Assembly (NCBI RefSeq): GCF_013030985.1
Contig: NZ_WPYP01000007.1
Location: 62,001-126,000 of the forward strand
Direction: 5' to 3'
DNA: 64,000 nucleotides
Origin: Ruegeria arenilitoris
GTDB lineage: Bacteria > Pseudomonadota > Alphaproteobacteria > Rhodobacterales > Rhodobacteraceae
The notes under the pieces were generated by a model that ran no database searches, was not told the DNA's origin, and saw only the letters and a list, made by a program, of their open reading frames with translations. The first letter of the stretch is position 1; the number at the start of each line of letters is the position of its first letter. This document shows positions 43,104 through 51,791 of this stretch, one piece after another. The translations under genes and the position numbers were made by a program.

Positions 43104-44360
43104 ATGCGTTGGTCCCTGCTCATACCGCTCCTGCTCGGCTCGCCCCTTTGGGCGGCGGACTGGGATGTGCCCAACCGGGCGGGGGCCATCAATGAAATAC
43201 TGGCGCAGGCGGCGGATGGAGACACCCTCCGCCTGAGCCCCGGTGTTTACACCGAAACTCTGGTTCTGGACCGGCCCGTCACTATCGACGGGCTGGGACA
43301 GGCCACCATTGACGGACAAGGCACAGGCAGTGTCATCACCGTGACCGGACCAGGCGTAACCGTGCGCGGGCTGACGGTGATCGGCTCAGGCTCAAGCCAT
43401 GATGGTATCGACAGTGGTATCCAATTGACCAAAACGGCCAAGGCCCCGGTGGTCGAAGATAACGTGCTGCTGGGCAATCTCTACGGCATAGACATTCACG
43501 GCGCCAAAGACAGCATCGTCCGCGGCAATCGGATCGAAGGCCGCCAGGACCAACGGATGAACGACCGCGGCAACGGTGTCTATGTCTGGAACGCGCCGGG
43601 TGCGGTGGTTGATGGCAATGACATCCGGTACGGACGCGACGGGATATTTGTGAACTCATCGAAGAAAAATACCTTCACCAACAACCTGTTCCGCGATCTG
43701 CGCTTTGCCGTGCATTACATGTACGCTGATAACTCGGTCGTCAGCGACAACGTCTCGATCGGCAATGATCTGGGCTATGCGGTCATGTTCACGACCAATG
43801 TGACCGTGGCCAACAACGTCTCGATCGGTGACCGCGAGCATGGCGTGATGCTGAACTACGCCAACAAGAGCGTCATCACCGGCAACGTGGTGAAAGGTGC
43901 CAAAGAAAAATGCACCTTCCTCTATAATTCCAACAAGAACGAATTCACCGATAACTGGTTCCAGGGTTGTGGTATCGGTATCCACTTTACTGCTGGTTCC
44001 GAGCGCAACCGGATCGTCGGCAACGCCTTTGTCGGCAACCGGACGCAGGTGAAATACGTTTCGACCAAATGGGTCGAGTGGTCCGAAGACGGGCGCGGCA
44101 ACTACTGGTCCGATTTTGCCGCCTATGATGTGGATGGTAACGGCATCGCCGATGCCCCCTATCGCCCCAATGACAGTATGGACCATGTGCTGTGGACCCA
44201 ACCCGCAGCCAAACTGTTGCTCGGCTCGCCTGCCGTGCAACTGGTGCGCTGGTCGCAATCGGCCTTCCCGGCACTGTTGCCGGGGGGCGTGATGGACAGC
44301 AACCCCTTGATGCAAGCCCCTGAACCCCCAGCTATGAAAAAGGTGCCTCATGACGGATAA
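43104..44360 (+). CDS. nosD: NosD, periplasmic copper-centre maturation protein
   Basis: A 418-residue exported right-handed beta-helix protein (CASH/PbH1-type repeats) needed to build the CuZ centre of NosZ. The signal peptide ends near SPLWAADW. The repeats show as many NxxxxN turns: GNLYGIDIHGAKDSIVRGNRIEG, NNLFRDLRFAVHYMYADNSVVSDN, NVTVANNVSIGDREHGVML. FHDVD-like C-terminal part: GRGNYWSDFAAYDVDGNGIADAPYRP is conserved. It works with the ABC transporter NosFY. The stop overlaps the nosF start by 11 bases. Confidence 0.95.
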   Translation: MRWSLLIPLLLGSPLWAADWDVPNRAGAINEILAQAADGDTLRLSPGVYTETLVLDRPVTIDGLGQATIDGQGTGSVITVTGPGVTVRGLTVIGSGSSHDGIDSGIQLTKTAKAPVVEDNVLLGNLYGIDIHGAKDSIVRGNRIEGRQDQRMNDRGNGVYVWNAPGAVVDGNDIRYGRDGIFVNSSKKNTFTNNLFRDLRFAVHYMYADNSVVSDNVSIGNDLGYAVMFTTNVTVANNVSIGDREHGVMLNYANKSVITGNVVKGAKEKCTFLYNSNKNEFTDNWFQGCGIGIHFTAGSERNRIVGNAFVGNRTQVKYVSTKWVEWSEDGRGNYWSDFAAYDVDGNGIADAPYRPNDSMDHVLWTQPAAKLLLGSPAVQLVRWSQSAFPALLPGGVMDSNPLMQAPEPPAMKKVPHDG

Positions 44361-45243
44361 GGCCCTGTCAATCGACCATGTGTTCAAGGACCGAGGGAAA
44401 ACCCGCGTTCTTGACGATATCACCCTGTCTCTTGCCCCCGGTCAGCGCGTGGCGCTGCTGGGCCATAACGGCGCGGGCAAGTCGACCCTGATCAAATCCA
44501 TTCTCGGCCTGACGCCCATCCACAGCGGCGCCATCCGGATCGGCGATACCACCCCCGGCACGGCACAAGCCCGACGGGATACGGCCTATCTGCCCGAGGC
44601 TGTGTCATTCCATCCGGCCCTGACCGGACGCGAGCAACTGACCCTGTTCGCAAAGCTGTCCGGGGCCGGGGCCGATGTGCCCGGCCTGCTGGATCGTGTT
44701 GGCCTCAGCGATGCGTTGGACCGGCGGATCGGAACCTATTCCAAAGGGATGCGGCAACGTCTGGGTCTGGCGCAGGTGTTGCTTGGGCAGCCGAAAGTGG
44801 CGTTGTTGGACGAGCCGACCTCGGGGCTGGACCCGATTTCCCGGCAGGATCTCTATGCTATTATCGACGAGCTGGCCGCACAGGGCACCGCCGTCCTGAT
44901 CGCCTCGCACGCCCTGACCGAGGTCGAAGCCCGCACCGACCGCATTGCCATCATGCGCAAAGGCCAGATGGTCGCCGACGACACGCTGAGCAATCTGTCG
45001 GCGCTGGCCGGCCTGCCGATCCGCCTGCGCGTACGCGCCAGTGTCAACGCGGATGCCGTGGCCGCCGAATTGGGTGGTAACCGGATCAACGGGGCGTCCG
45101 TGGAGCTGCTCTGCGCCCCTGATGACAAGATGGAGGCCCTGCGCCGGATCGCCGGATTGGGCGACGCCGTGGCGGATGTGGAAATGACCCCACCCAAGCT
45201 GGAAGACCTCTATCGCCACTACGCTCAGGAGGAGATGCAATGA
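44350..45243 (+). CDS. nosF: NosF, ABC transporter ATPase
   Basis: The 297-residue ATPase powers the NosDFY complex that supplies sulphur for CuZ assembly. Walker A is LLGHNGAGKSTLI, the signature reads YSKGMRQRLGLAQ (in place of LSGGQ, as in many NosF and related proteins), Walker B is VALLDEPTSGLD, and the H-loop is IASHALTE. The C-terminal 80 residues form a regulatory tail. It overlaps nosD by 11 bases and nosY by four. Confidence 0.95.
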   Translation: MTDKALSIDHVFKDRGKTRVLDDITLSLAPGQRVALLGHNGAGKSTLIKSILGLTPIHSGAIRIGDTTPGTAQARRDTAYLPEAVSFHPALTGREQLTLFAKLSGAGADVPGLLDRVGLSDALDRRIGTYSKGMRQRLGLAQVLLGQPKVALLDEPTSGLDPISRQDLYAIIDELAAQGTAVLIASHALTEVEARTDRIAIMRKGQMVADDTLSNLSALAGLPIRLRVRASVNADAVAAELGGNRINGASVELLCAPDDKMEALRRIAGLGDAVADVEMTPPKLEDLYRHYAQEEMQ

Positions 45244-46061
45244 CCCGCTTCCTCGCCATCACCCGAACCGAGATGCTGATCCTGCGCCGCAACCGCTGGC
45301 TGCTGGTGGCCACACTGATCATGGTGCTGTTCGCTTTGGCGCTGACCTTCGCAGGCAGTGCACCGACCGGCACGCTGGGCGTTGATATGCTGACCGTCTC
45401 GGTGGCCTCGATGACCACATTGTCGGTCTACCTTGCGCCCTTGCTTGCGCTGATGATTGCCTTCGACGCCATCGCTGGCGACGTGGACCGGGGCAGCCTT
45501 TCGCTGCTGCTGTCCTACCCCGCCGGGCGCGGAGAAATCCTGTTGGGCAAGTTCACCGCGCACCTTGCCGCGCTGGCTTTTGCCATGACCGTCGGTTTCG
45601 GCACCGCAGGCGCAGTCGCCGCCTTCTTTGGTGGCGCAGGGCCGGAAAGTCTGATGGCGCTGGTCCGCCTCATCCTCACATCCATCCTGCTGGGCGCCGT
45701 GTTTCTGGCGCTGGGTTACCTGCTGTCCGCCCTGGCAAAGGGGGCTACGGCGGCGGCAGGTCTGTCGGCCGGGCTCTGGCTGGTTTTTGTCGTCCTTTAT
45801 GATCTGGGCTTGTTGGGAGCCGTCGTCATGGACAAGGACGGCACCTTCACCCAATCCGTCTTTCCATGGGTGATGGTAGCCAACCCGGCCGACGCATTCC
45901 GTTTGTGGAACATCGCCGCAACCGAAGGCGTCGCCATGGCATCCGGCATGACCGGGGCCGCGCAAGCCCTGCCCAACTGGGCCGCACCCGCTTCACTGCT
46001 GATCTGGCCGGTGCTGGGCTTTGCACTTGCCCGCCTCGCATTCCGGAGGGTCGAGCCATGA
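45240..46061 (+). CDS. nosY: NosY, ABC transporter permease
   Basis: A 273-residue ABC-2-type permease with about six membrane helices: WLLVATLIMVLFALALTFAGSA near the N-terminus, STVYLAPLLALMIAFDAIAGDVDRGSLSLLLSYP in the middle with the conserved family motif, and WAAPASLLIWPVLGFALARLAF at the end. With NosF it moves a sulphur species needed for CuZ, which NosD uses. The start overlaps the nosF stop and its own stop overlaps nosL, as usual in nosDFYL operons. Confidence 0.94.
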   Translation: MTRFLAITRTEMLILRRNRWLLVATLIMVLFALALTFAGSAPTGTLGVDMLTVSVASMTTLSVYLAPLLALMIAFDAIAGDVDRGSLSLLLSYPAGRGEILLGKFTAHLAALAFAMTVGFGTAGAVAAFFGGAGPESLMALVRLILTSILLGAVFLALGYLLSALAKGATAAAGLSAGLWLVFVVLYDLGLLGAVVMDKDGTFTQSVFPWVMVANPADAFRLWNIAATEGVAMASGMTGAAQALPNWAAPASLLIWPVLGFALARLAFRRVEP

Positions 46062-46573
46062 AACGTCTCGCCCTGATTGCTCTGGTCGCTTTGACCGCCT
46101 GCAAGGAAGAGGTTGCCGAAGCCCCCGACCCGATTGATCTGACCCCGGACGCTCTCAGCTATTTCTGTCAGATGAACATCGCCGAACATGGTGGACCAAA
46201 GGGGCAGATTCATCTGGAAGGGTATCCCGCGCCGCTGTTCTTTGCACAGGTACGCGACATGGTGGCTTATCTGAAAAGCCCCGAACGCGACGCCGAGATC
46301 ACCGCCGTATATGTCAGTGACATGGGGATCGCCCCAAACTGGCAGCAACCCGGCATATCCAACTGGATCGCGGCGGATGGTGCTTCCTTCGTTGTCGGCT
46401 CCAACGTTGCCGGCGGTATGGGCGCGCCCGAGATTGTCCCCTTTGCCGATCCCACCGCGGCCGATGTCTTTATCACCCAATATGGTGGCGCGCAGATGCC
46501 GCTTTCCGACATACCCGCCACCGAGGTTCTTGGCCCTGTCGATCTGGACCTGAAACTGGAGACCCCCTCATGA
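46058..46573 (+). CDS. nosL: NosL, copper-binding lipoprotein
   Basis: A 171-residue outer- or inner-leaflet lipoprotein: lipobox LVALTACKE with Cys15 or nearby as the acylated residue. The C-x-M motif FCQMNIAEH is the copper(I) site of NosL, and GASFVVGSNV and VYVSDMG follow. NosL brings copper to NosZ with NosDFY. The ATG at 46058 overlaps the nosY stop. The longer open frame to 45866 is only an overlap artefact. Confidence 0.94.
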   Translation: MKRLALIALVALTACKEEVAEAPDPIDLTPDALSYFCQMNIAEHGGPKGQIHLEGYPAPLFFAQVRDMVAYLKSPERDAEITAVYVSDMGIAPNWQQPGISNWIAADGASFVVGSNVAGGMGAPEIVPFADPTAADVFITQYGGAQMPLSDIPATEVLGPVDLDLKLETPS

Positions 46574-47472
46574 TCCCCCTCTCGCGCCGCCGGTTCCTGA
46601 CCATATCTGCTGCCTGCGCTGCCTTTCCAGCCGGCGCGAAACCCGCGCCAACGGCCCATTGGCGCGGGGTTGCGCTGGGAGCCGAGGCCAGTTTGCGGCT
46701 TGAGGGGCTGACCGATGCCCAAGCCGCGCCGATCATCGCCGCGGTTGAGGCCGAGATGGACCGTCTGGAGAACATCTTCAGCCTGTACCGTCCCCAATCC
46801 GAACTCAGTCGCCTGAACCGCGATGGACACCTGTCCGGCCCGGCGCCCGAACTGCTGAACGTTCTCAGCCTGTGCACGGCGCTGCACGATGCAACAAACG
46901 GCGCTTTCGACCCCACGATTCAACCGCTTTGGTCCGCGCTTGCAACCGGTTCGAGCCCTGAGAAGATCGACGCGGCCCGGCGCTCTGTCGGATGGGCACG
47001 CGTGACCGTTCAGGCGGACGTGATCCGTCTGCGCCAACCCGGCGTTTCTGCACTGACCCTGAACGGCATCGCACAGGGCGCCATTACCGACCGTATCAGT
47101 ACGCTTCTGACGGGGCACGGCCTGCGGGACGTGCTGGTGAACATGGGGGAAATCGCAGCCCTGGGCCAACGCGCAGACGGGCTGGCCTGGGAGGTCGGAC
47201 TGGCCGGACGCGGAGGTCAGGTCCAAAAAACCATCGAATTGCGGGACCGAGCGGTCGCAACGTCGGACGCGCGCAGCTTCATGCTGACAGGTGATCAGGG
47301 ACACATCCTGAACCCTGCCGACGGTGCGCGCCCAGCGCATATCGTCTCAGTTTCAGCCGCCAGCGCAGCCATTGCTGACGGTTTGTCGACAGCATTGTGC
47401 GCTCTGCCGAAGACAGGAATTGAATCAGCACTCAGATCCTTTCCCGACGCACGGCTGGAAATGCTTATCTGA
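46570..47472 (+). CDS. nosX: NosX, ApbE-type FAD:protein FMN transferase
   Basis: A 300-residue exported ApbE-family protein. A Tat-like signal (LSRRRFLTISAACAAFPAGA) leads to the family motifs: NIFSLYRPQSELSRLNRD, GAFDPTIQPLW, LNGIAQGAITDRI, VNMGEIAALGQR and TSDARSFMLTGDQGHILNPADG. NosX attaches FMN to NosR in the periplasm. It overlaps nosL by four bases and closes the operon; a hairpin follows at 47537. Confidence 0.95.
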   Translation: MIPLSRRRFLTISAACAAFPAGAKPAPTAHWRGVALGAEASLRLEGLTDAQAAPIIAAVEAEMDRLENIFSLYRPQSELSRLNRDGHLSGPAPELLNVLSLCTALHDATNGAFDPTIQPLWSALATGSSPEKIDAARRSVGWARVTVQADVIRLRQPGVSALTLNGIAQGAITDRISTLLTGHGLRDVLVNMGEIAALGQRADGLAWEVGLAGRGGQVQKTIELRDRAVATSDARSFMLTGDQGHILNPADGARPAHIVSVSAASAAIADGLSTALCALPKTGIESALRSFPDARLEMLI

Positions 47473-47536
47473 TCACAAGGATCAGCTGCCCGCAGGCCAC
47501 GCCATGTGCGGCCCCAAAACAACGGAGCCAGAACAA

Positions 47537-47567
47537 GGGCTTGCCAACGGATAACGAGGCAAGCCTT
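47537..47567 (+). terminator. Terminator after nosX
   Basis: Stem GGCTTGCC/GGCAAGCC with a 12-base loop and a short TTT run, 65 bases after the nosX stop. Confidence 0.6.
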
Positions 47568-47597
47568 TGATCGCGCCGTCTCTACAAAAAAGGTAGG

Positions 47598-47687
47598 TGG
47601 CGGAGACGAAGGGATTCGAACCCTCGAGACGGTTTCCCGCCTACTCCCTTAGCAGGGGAGCGCCTTCGACCACTCGGCCACGTCTCC
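47598..47687 (-). tRNA. tRNA-Ser (GCT)
   Basis: A 90-nt cloverleaf with the long variable arm of serine tRNA. Acceptor GGAGACG/CGTCTCC, anticodon stem CTCCC/GGGAG with loop CTGCTAA (anticodon GCT, reading AGC and AGT), T-loop TTCGAAT, and an encoded GCCA end. Confidence 0.96.
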
Positions 47688-48512
47688 GCCGACGGGTATA
47701 TCCTTGCAAACGCTGGAAATACAAGGCCAATTCTAAGTGACTCATAATTTTTCTTTGGAAGCACGGAACCCCTTGGAATTGCACCAATTCGCACCGATAG
47801 ACACCCATTTTGGGCAAGATTTGGTCGAGCCTCCCAAACCCTGGTCAGTCGTAATGTCAATCTGAGCAAACTGAATCACCTACGAAGGTCCAGCTGGAAA
47901 GAACACCATTCAAATTGTTTCTGTTTTGAACTGATCGAACCCCATTCCTCTTTGAACAAAGGCATGGGCATGTAGGACCGAGAACAAAACCAAGATCTCC
48001 CCCTCAGATGATAGCTGAGGTTCCGAAGATCATCCCGCCAGCTTTGGACCTAGCCATCCAATCAATCTGAAGCACTGCTCCAGAGTATCGATTTCACCGG
48101 TCGCGGATTGCGTGCAGATGATCAGCGCTTCGAGGTCAGCGGACAATGCGTTCGCCAGACCATGGCCTTCCAGCCGCAACAAAGCGGATTGGGGATCGGA
48201 TTACTACCAACTCACCTCGGAACCCCTTCCGTGGCTGCAGGAAAGTTCTTTCGACTACTCCCACATCAAGATGATACCAAGCACAACTGTTTATTTGATT
48301 GCAAATCAGACAGCCCCCTTGTCCAAGGCGGAACAGAGTCTGTTGGACGAGATGCAACACGAGTTGGGTGTGGGCACTTGTCCGTCGTTATTATGATCGC
48401 TTCTGAATTGCCCAGACGTTGTCATGACCCTTAGGCCGCCTCTCACGAATGGGGTGAGGTGCCCTGTGCCTTTGTCGAGCTTCGCCCCCGGCAGGAGGCT
48501 CACGGGGACTAA
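47688..48512. other. Low-GC stretch without a supported gene
   Basis: About 825 bases between tRNA-Ser and the ligase relic, clearly lower in GC than the flanking genes. Frames of 94-108 codons on both strands (for example 48112-48396) have no recognisable product and no good ribosome site. It may be old degraded DNA. No repeats, integrase or second tRNA end are seen. Confidence 0.4.
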
Positions 48513-48650
48513 ATCATAGCGTTTTGCCGGGAACATCTGGCCGGGTTCAAGGCCCCCAAGGCCGTGGTGTTCATGGATCTGCCCAAGACATCGACCGGGA
48601 AAATTCAAAAGTTCCAACTCGGGGACAAGATGAAAACGGCAGAGACCTGA
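48513..48650 (+). pseudogene. 3' fragment of an acyl-CoA synthetase (AMP-binding) gene
   Basis: The frame ending at a TGA (48648-48650) encodes [19 protein letters not shown], then [12 protein letters not shown] and a short tail. This is the C-terminal subdomain of medium/long-chain acyl-CoA ligases, including the catalytic Lys motif [14 protein letters not shown] lies directly upstream in frame at 48510 and no upstream ligase sequence is present, so only about 45 codons remain. It is a decayed remnant just before the GMC oxidoreductase gene. Confidence 0.8.
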
Positions 48651-48799
48651 AAAGCCTGATCACGACGCAGAAAACCAGCGACCTGCGCCGCAAAGGCGTT
48701 GCTAAAGATTCTTGGCCCGGTATCCTGCAGCGCCGGTCGGAGGACCCCTCGATAGCGCCCTCCCCTCTGCCCGTAACCTACTGACCCCGGAGCCTGACC

Positions 48800-50461
48800 A
48801 TGCCTGTCGAAACGTTTGATTACATCGTCATTGGTGCGGGCACCGCTGGCTGCCTGCTGGCCAATCGCCTCAGCAAAGATCCGTCAAAACGGGTGCTGTT
48901 GCTGGAAGCCGGTAAAAAGGACACCTACCCGTGGATTCATATCCCGGTCGGGTATCTGTACTGCATCGGCAATCCGCGCACCGATTGGCTGTATCACACC
49001 GAGCCCGACAAAGGTCTGAACGGTCGCGCGTTGCTCTATCCACGCGGCAAAACGCTAGGCGGCTGTTCTTCGATCAACGGCATGATCTACATGCGCGGTC
49101 AGGCGCGGGATTATGACAACTGGGCCAAGCTGAGCGGTGAGGATGACTGGAACTGGGAAAACTCGGTCCCGGACTTCAAGGCCCACGAAAACCATTACAA
49201 GCTGGACAATGGCGCCGATCCGGAAATGGGTGACAACAGCCGGTTCTCGGATTTGCACGGGCATGGCGGCGAATGGCGCGTGGAAAAACAGCGCCTGCGG
49301 TGGGATGTGCTGGACTCGTTCGCCGAAGCCGCGAATGAGGCCGGGATCGAACCGACCGACGATTTCAACGCGGGCGACAATGCCGGCGTTGGTTATTTCG
49401 ATGTGAACCAGAAATCGGGCTGGCGCTGGAGTACCTCAAAAGGCTTCCTGCGCCCGGCAAAAGAGCGTCAGAACCTGACCGTCTGGACCGAAGCGCAGGT
49501 CGAACGCCTGACTTTCGACACCGCCCCCGATGGCGCGACCCGATGTTCCGGCGCAGTTGTGCGCCGCGCGGGGCAGCCGGTGATCGTGAACGCCTCGGCC
49601 GAGGTTATTCTGTCCGCCGGTGCCATCAACTCGCCGCAAATTCTGCAGTTGTCGGGTATTGGTAATGGTGAGTTCCTGAAGTCTCACGGTATCGATGTGG
49701 TGCTGGATGCGCCGGCCGTCGGAGAAAACCTGCAAGACCACCTGCAAATCCGCGCTGTGTTCAAAGTGGATGGGGCCAAAACCCTGAACACGTTGGCCAA
49801 CAGCCTTGTGGGCAAGGCCAGGATCGGCCTGCAATATGCGCTGCAACGCTCTGGTCCCATGAGCATGTCGCCCAGCCAGTTGGGGGCCTTTACCCGGTCC
49901 GACCCAAGCCGGACCCATGCAAATCTGGAATACCACGTGCAGCCGCTGAGCCTTGAGGCGTTCGGTGAAGACCTGCACGATTTCCCGGCCATCACCGTCA
50001 GCGTCTGCAACCTGAACCCGACCAGCCGCGGCCATGTGCGTATCCGATCGAACAAATATACCGACGCGCCGATGATCGCGCCGAACTATCTGGACACGGA
50101 CGACGACCGCAAGGTCGCCGCCGACAGCCTGCGTCAGGTGCGTGAAATCATGTCCAAACCTGCGATGCAGAAGTACAACCCGCAAGAATGGAAACCCGGC
50201 GTTCAGTTCCAGACAGATGAGGAACTGGCGAAGCTGGCCGGTGACATCGCCAACACCATCTTCCACCCCGTGGGTACGGCTAAGATGGGGCGCGAGGACG
50301 ATCCGACCGCAGTGGTCGATCCTTACCTGAAAGTCAAAGGCATCAAGGGGCTGCGCGTGGTCGATGCCAGCATCATGCCCGAGATCACCAGCGGCAACAC
50401 AAACGCTCCGACATTGATGATCGCGGAAAAAGCCGCGCGCTGGATTAAGGAAGGTCGGTAG
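48800..50461 (+). CDS. GMC-family FAD-dependent alcohol dehydrogenase (choline dehydrogenase-like)
   Basis: A 553-residue glucose-methanol-choline oxidoreductase. The N-terminal YIVIGAGTAGCLLANRLS is the FAD Rossmann motif; LYPRGKTLGGCSSINGMIYMRGQ is GMC signature 1, VILSAGAINSPQILQLSGIG signature 2, and IFHPVGTAKMG carries the catalytic His region. Related enzymes oxidise choline or medium-chain alcohols (AlkJ type). An acyl-CoA ligase relic directly upstream may point to an alkanol or fatty-acid route, but the substrate is not settled by sequence. No betaine aldehyde dehydrogenase is adjacent. Confidence 0.93.
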   Translation: MPVETFDYIVIGAGTAGCLLANRLSKDPSKRVLLLEAGKKDTYPWIHIPVGYLYCIGNPRTDWLYHTEPDKGLNGRALLYPRGKTLGGCSSINGMIYMRGQARDYDNWAKLSGEDDWNWENSVPDFKAHENHYKLDNGADPEMGDNSRFSDLHGHGGEWRVEKQRLRWDVLDSFAEAANEAGIEPTDDFNAGDNAGVGYFDVNQKSGWRWSTSKGFLRPAKERQNLTVWTEAQVERLTFDTAPDGATRCSGAVVRRAGQPVIVNASAEVILSAGAINSPQILQLSGIGNGEFLKSHGIDVVLDAPAVGENLQDHLQIRAVFKVDGAKTLNTLANSLVGKARIGLQYALQRSGPMSMSPSQLGAFTRSDPSRTHANLEYHVQPLSLEAFGEDLHDFPAITVSVCNLNPTSRGHVRIRSNKYTDAPMIAPNYLDTDDDRKVAADSLRQVREIMSKPAMQKYNPQEWKPGVQFQTDEELAKLAGDIANTIFHPVGTAKMGREDDPTAVVDPYLKVKGIKGLRVVDASIMPEITSGNTNAPTLMIAEKAARWIKEGR

Positions 50462-50667
50462 CGCCGCAAGCTGATCTTTTGGCATGATCAGGTCGACATC
50501 TGTTTTCGCGGACATCGACATATTTTGCACAGAAAACTTGCCAAAAGCGCAGGTCATAAGGCATATTTGTATGTGTTTAATAAAAACTAATTCATGTAAT
50601 CGAATTTCTTGAGGCTAAACCGAGCGGCGGGCGCTATGCGCCCGGGACCACCTGTGGGGGAAGGAAG

Positions 50668-51699
50668 TTGGTTTTGGCTTGGTTGAGATCATTACTCGTT
50701 TTTTGCAGCGTTTTGCTACTGCCATCGCAGGTTTTAGCGGAAATCGGGAAAGTTATAGGCGTCAAGCAAGGCGCACAAATCACGCGCGCGGGAAAGACCC
50801 AGCCGTTGCGGGCTGGAATGGAGGTCGCCTCTGGGGATTCCATTTCGACCGACCGCAGCGGTGTGGTTCAGCTTGTTTTCGTTGACGAAACCAAGATTGC
50901 CATCGGACCGAACGCGCGAATGATGCTGGATGTGACAATGCTGCGCGGCAACCGAAAGGCCAAGAATTTCGCGGTTCAGGCATTGGGCGGTAGTTTTCGG
51001 TTCATTTCCGGCAAGAGCAAAAAGCGCGCCTATTCCATCAACACGCCGACCGCGACCATGGCCGTGCGGGGCACAACCTTCGACCTTTGGGTCGTTCCCG
51101 GCACGCAAAGCGCCATGCTGGTTCTTCAAGGCCGGGTAGAAATGTGCGGCCAAAGCGGCAGTTGCCGTGAAGCCGGGCGTCAGTGCAGCCTGCTGGCAAC
51201 AACGCAGGCTGGCAATGTTGGGCGTCCTGTCGATCGGGAAAGTTATGACAAGGCACTGGGAAACGGGTTCCCATTTGTTCAGTCCCAAGAACAGTTGCTG
51301 GCCCCCCTGCAGATAGATTTCGGAGGATGCGGAACGGATACCCTGCCGCTGCCGCCGCAGCGGTCCGAGCCGCGCGAAACCAGTCGTGAGCGCAGCGAGC
51401 AAGGCGGTGCCCAAAGCGTTGCAGCTTCGGAACCGCGCAGTGAATCCCCATCGGGGCAAAGCGTCGGCAAGGGGAACGGCGGCAACGTCGGTGGCAATAC
51501 CGGCAGCGGCGACGGTAATGGCGGCAATATCGGTGCCAGCAGCGGCAGCGGGGATGGGCGCGGCGGCTCGATCGGGGGCGGCTCGGGCAGCGGCGGCCCG
51601 GGAAGCGGCGGCACAATTGGCGGTGGTGACACCGGTGGATTCGGGGGTGCTCCCGGTGGCGGAGGCGCTGGCGGGAACGGCGGTAACAGCGGTGGCTAA
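50668..51699 (+). CDS. Exported FecR-domain protein with Gly-rich tail
   Basis: The start is a TTG after GGGGGAAGGAAG. A signal peptide ends near PSQVLAEIG. The FecR-type domain covers about residues 25-150: VIGVKQGAQITRAGKTQPLRAGMEVASGDSISTDRSGVVQLVF and TATMAVRGTTFDLWV. Three or four cysteines follow (MCGQSGSCREAGRQC). The last 80 residues are almost only Gly, Ser, Asn and Asp in short repeats (GGNVGGNTGSG, GGSIGGGSGSGG), probably an unfolded surface tail. It lies 92 bases before a CHASE2 adenylate cyclase gene; such FecR-CHASE2 pairs recur in proteobacteria. Ligand and role are unknown. Confidence 0.85.
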   Translation: MVLAWLRSLLVFCSVLLLPSQVLAEIGKVIGVKQGAQITRAGKTQPLRAGMEVASGDSISTDRSGVVQLVFVDETKIAIGPNARMMLDVTMLRGNRKAKNFAVQALGGSFRFISGKSKKRAYSINTPTATMAVRGTTFDLWVVPGTQSAMLVLQGRVEMCGQSGSCREAGRQCSLLATTQAGNVGRPVDRESYDKALGNGFPFVQSQEQLLAPLQIDFGGCGTDTLPLPPQRSEPRETSRERSEQGGAQSVAASEPRSESPSGQSVGKGNGGNVGGNTGSGDGNGGNIGASSGSGDGRGGSIGGGSGSGGPGSGGTIGGGDTGGFGGAPGGGGAGGNGGNSGG

Positions 51700-51791
51700 T
51701 GACACATGAGCGCCGCTAGTTATGACCAGTTCAAGCGATGTCGTGGAGACACCCGCACGTTCAGGGTTGACCACGGCATCCGGAGGCTAAT

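Noticed and set aside
39744-43319. 1191-codon minus-strand open frame opposite nosR, nosZ and nosD
   Set aside because: It is the shadow of strongly biased GC-rich codons of nosR, nosZ and nosD on the plus strand; no family is recognised and its start has no ribosome site.
47582-47869. 95-codon minus-strand frame over tRNA-Ser
   Set aside because: It reads through the tRNA gene and has no ribosome site or family.
48112-48396. 94-codon plus-strand frame as a possible small gene
   Set aside because: It lacks a ribosome site and a recognisable motif, lies in degraded low-GC DNA and overlaps other equal-length frames.
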